Both the position numbers and the translations under genes were made by a program. The notes under the pieces are model-generated. The model did not search any database. It saw only the letters and a list, made by a program, of their open reading frames with translations, and was not told where the DNA came from. Positions 61,961 to 64,000 of a DNA stretch of 64,000 nt are shown here, piece by piece (within the stretch, counting starts at the first letter, position 1; the number at the start of each line of letters is the position of its first letter). The stretch is from UBA1723 sp045641625 (GTDB taxonomy: Bacteria; Bacteroidota; Bacteroidia; Bacteroidales; Paludibacteraceae), in the NCBI GenBank assembly GCA_045641625.1, contig JAZUHH010000090.1:1-64000 (forward strand), written 5' to 3'.

Positions 61961-63361
61961 CTATAATTCTTTTTCCCCTTCATTGATAACATCATTGGAC
62001 TGTTCCTGCTTTTTCAGTTCCTCTGCCCTCATCCTGTCAACCTCTTCCAACTTCTCATTGACATGATCCATCACATCCTTTCTTTCTTCAGGAGTCAGGT
62101 CTTCAAGCATAGCCTGAATTCTGCCTTTTGCCTCATCCGGAGTCTTCTTCTTGAGAGCGTTGAGAATCTTTCCCTCTTTCTCTTTTGACTCTTCCTTTCT
62201 GAGTTTTTCCATCATATCCCGCTGACGAGAAAAGGCTGTCTTGAAATCATCAAATGTAAACACGGCAGACTCGCCACAATCGTTCGCTTTGCGCTGAGCC
62301 ATATCTATAAAGCAATTCTTGATTTCACGACCAGACATGCCTTCCGAAATATCGGACAATTCGGCAAACTGATCATCTGAAAGAGGAACTTCAATAGGCA
62401 TCTTCGACGGAATTTTCTTCTTTATCATGTCTATTCGAGCTTCTTTGTTTGGCAACTCGAATTTTAGGCTTTTAAGAATTCTGCTCTTGAATGCCGGATC
62501 ATACGTCGTCACAAGATTCGTGGCCATAATAACTACACCACTATATTGCTCAAGATGCTTCAATGTTTCGCTTCTTAACGAATTGATTGCCTGCTCTGCT
62601 CCATTAGAGGCATTACCCATTCGTTTTCCCATAACAGAATCTGCTTCATCAAAGAACAATACACAGTCCTCTTCTTTGGCACGCGCAAAGACTTTCTTCA
62701 TATTCTTTGGAGCATCACCGACAAACTTTGACTCTATGTCTCCGTAATTTGCTTCCATTATCTTCTTCCCTATAGAAGCGGCAAGAGCATGGGCAGCCAT
62801 AGTCTTTCCCGTTCCAGGAGGACCATAAAAGTTCAACACACACTTGGGCACAGGGTCAACCTCTACAAATCCCCAATCCTCATAAATAAGTTTCTGATAC
62901 TTGACAGCATTTATTGCAGACTGCATCTCTGCAAGCAACTCGTCGGGAAGAATCATCTGGTCAAGTGTGTAGAGAGGGTCCTTTGCCACGAACGGAGAAG
63001 GTTCTTCCTTTTCCTCTTGAGAAGGAGCATCTGCTTTCACTTCTCTTTCCTGAAAAGAAAGCTGTACGATTAAAAGAGCTTCGTCATTCAGGATTTCTGC
63101 GATCTTGTCTCTATAATCTTCCAAGAACATAGAAATTTCAGCACGGAAATCCATAGTTCCGGACACAGAAAACTTTGAATTTGAAACTAGAGCATAAACA
63201 TTATCGTTAAGCGTAGGCTTTGCAACTCGCATTGAAACACCTATATGCAGATGAATAAACCTTTGCTCATTAGCTAGAGACTGAACTTTCTCATTAAAAG
63301 TCTTCTCAAAATCTTTCAAATAAACCAGAGAAGATTCAGGTAGTTGTACTTCGTATTTCAT
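61961..63361 (-). CDS. AAA+ ATPase with N-terminal beta-rich domain
   Basis: A 466-residue classical AAA+ protein. Residues 1-110 are an unclassified domain; a short acidic linker follows (KADAPSQEEKEEPSPF). The AAA+ module (about 130-380) has Walker A GPPGTGKT (180-187), Walker B VLFFDEAD (234-241), sensor 1 ATN (280-282) and an arginine finger R294. The last 85 residues are a charged coiled coil. The type resembles katanin/FtsH-like remodelling ATPases. Upstream in the same direction lie a small membrane protein and a truncated gene; downstream is a zinc ribbon. The partner or substrate is unknown. Confidence 0.85.
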   Translation of the reverse strand: MKYEVQLPESSLVYLKDFEKTFNEKVQSLANEQRFIHLHIGVSMRVAKPTLNDNVYALVSNSKFSVSGTMDFRAEISMFLEDYRDKIAEILNDEALLIVQLSFQEREVKADAPSQEEKEEPSPFVAKDPLYTLDQMILPDELLAEMQSAINAVKYQKLIYEDWGFVEVDPVPKCVLNFYGPPGTGKTMAAHALAASIGKKIMEANYGDIESKFVGDAPKNMKKVFARAKEEDCVLFFDEADSVMGKRMGNASNGAEQAINSLRSETLKHLEQYSGVVIMATNLVTTYDPAFKSRILKSLKFELPNKEARIDMIKKKIPSKMPIEVPLSDDQFAELSDISEGMSGREIKNCFIDMAQRKANDCGESAVFTFDDFKTAFSRQRDMMEKLRKEESKEKEGKILNALKKKTPDEAKGRIQAMLEDLTPEERKDVMDHVNEKLEEVDRMRAEELKKQEQSNDVINEGEKEL

Positions 63362-63373
63362 AAAAAAGCCATT

Positions 63374-63691
63374 TTATAAATAATACTCCTTGCCTACATA
63401 TACAGACTCTGGGACTCTACCTTTAATTTCAATGGATTGTTCACCTATTTGTTTTTTATTGCCCCAAATATCTATATCCAAATTAGTGTTTCCTCCATAA
63501 AAATCCTTTTTTGCAATCTTTATTTTAGTTGCTTCAGGACTCTCGTTTCTAACCTTATCTTTAATAACATTCTCATCCCAACCAAACAACTTAATCATGG
63601 AAAAAGTAATCAAAGGTGAAGCCAAAGCGCCCAGTAATCCAAATCCAAGAATAGGCAATAACGGCAAGATTAATAAAACATTTATAACCAT
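63374..63691 (-). CDS. Small membrane-anchored protein of unknown function
   Basis: A 105-residue protein. The N-terminal 30 residues (VLLILPLLPILGFGLLGALA) are one or two membrane helices. The rest is a beta-rich polar domain (IKIAKKDFYGGNTNLDIDIW). It lies 12 bp before the AAA+ gene and 5 bp after the partial gene upstream, so all are in one operon. No family recognised. Confidence 0.65.
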   Translation of the reverse strand: MVINVLLILPLLPILGFGLLGALASPLITFSMIKLFGWDENVIKDKVRNESPEATKIKIAKKDFYGGNTNLDIDIWGNKKQIGEQSIEIKGRVPESVYVGKEYYL

Positions 63692-63696
63692 AACTT

Positions 63697-63999
63697 TTAA
63701 CTCAAAGTAACTATACCATTTTTCGATTTTGAAAAGGCATTTTTCAAAGTCTCTCCCAAAGTGTTATACTCCAGAATCAAGACATTATCCACCTCCTCAG
63801 TATTCTTGTTAAACGTAGCTAAAAACAATGAAGACTCAGGCTTTTCAATTTTCAAACCAGGATATTGACAAAACAGCATTGAACATTTAGCTACAAACGG
63901 AGTATCCTCGCCTTGCTTAAGCTTTCCTATTATTCCCTTGAAATAGGCAACAACATCACTTAGCTCTACTAATTCCTTGAAGTCTTTTTGCAAATCCAC
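63697..63999 (-). CDS. Partial protein cut by the window edge
   Basis: One hundred residues are visible (GTG at 63999 is not necessarily the start, since the frame runs to the end of the window). The visible part has IGKLKQGEDTPFVAKCSMLF and VDNVLILEYNTLG, mixed alpha/beta, with no recognised domain. It belongs to the same minus-strand operon as the AAA+ gene. Confidence 0.5.
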   Translation of the reverse strand: MDLQKDFKELVELSDVVAYFKGIIGKLKQGEDTPFVAKCSMLFCQYPGLKIEKPESSLFLATFNKNTEEVDNVLILEYNTLGETLKNAFSKSKNGIVTLS

Positions 64000-64000
64000 A

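Overview
The window is a chromosomal segment of a Bacteroidota bacterium, most likely order Bacteroidales (Prevotella/Bacteroides relatives). The evidence is the TAnnTTTG promoter box (usually followed by CA) a short way upstream of many genes, a scarcity of Shine-Dalgarno sequences, SPII lipoprotein signals, a T9SS type-B sorting domain, BspA-type leucine-rich repeats, and order-typical families (DUF4494, DUF4922, DUF3078, DUF4476, TIGR02757, DUF4015). There is no rRNA, recognisable tRNA, CRISPR array, transposase or prophage. The genus cannot be fixed from the sequence.

Layout. 0-6.2 kb: a HIT-like DUF4922 protein, two lipoproteins, a Crp/Fnr regulator, a YcxB-like/SUFU fusion and DUF4494. 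6.3-11.1 kb, minus strand: the arginine cluster argR - GNAT - argG // argC - argD, with a terminator and a new promoter between argG and argC. 11.3-14.8 kb: three membrane proteins (two are tandem coiled-coil paralogues) downstream of holA. 15-18 kb, plus strand: a PD-(D/E)XK protein, an MBL-fold hydrolase, a long perfect hairpin, a structured RNA or leader, and a secreted protein of unknown function. 18.4-24.2 kb: a SUMF1-fold lipoprotein divergent from a giant T9SS type-B protein built of about 21 alternating two-cysteine modules. 24.3-29.4 kb: possible sRNA, Nudix, zinc ribbon-FHA, DUF3078 beta-barrel, asnS, DUF554. 29.4-34.0 kb, minus strand: porin-pstSCAB phosphate uptake operon. 34-37 kb: a lipoprotein, a strong noncoding-RNA candidate on the plus strand, a BspA-like protein and its frameshifted paralogue. 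37-41.7 kb, minus strand: glycosyltransferase - POT transporter - ribE, and pyrF. 41.8-52.1 kb, plus strand: two tiny ORFs, pnp, a lipoprotein, then purT, lysA, a glycosyltransferase, DUF2007, a mazG-cmk fusion and ispH. 52.2-61.2 kb, minus strand: an OmpA-family protein, rpsA, a HelD-like helicase, TIGR02757, a glycosyltransferase and two unknowns. 61.3-64 kb: DUF4476, then a minus-strand cluster with an AAA+ ATPase and a 46-codon zinc ribbon, cut by the window edge.

Most of the window is housekeeping: arginine, lysine, purine, pyrimidine, isoprenoid and riboflavin synthesis, RNA decay, translation and replication. The accessory parts are the surface and secreted proteins, the membrane paralogues, the AAA+ cluster and the structured RNAs. 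I saw no complete defence system. The best candidates for something undescribed are the plus-strand RNA at 35381-35585, the structured RNA at 16549-16816, the alternating-module surface protein, the in-frame mazG-cmk fusion across an A6 run, and the AAA+/zinc-ribbon cluster at the right edge. All family names come from reading the sequence; no searches were run.
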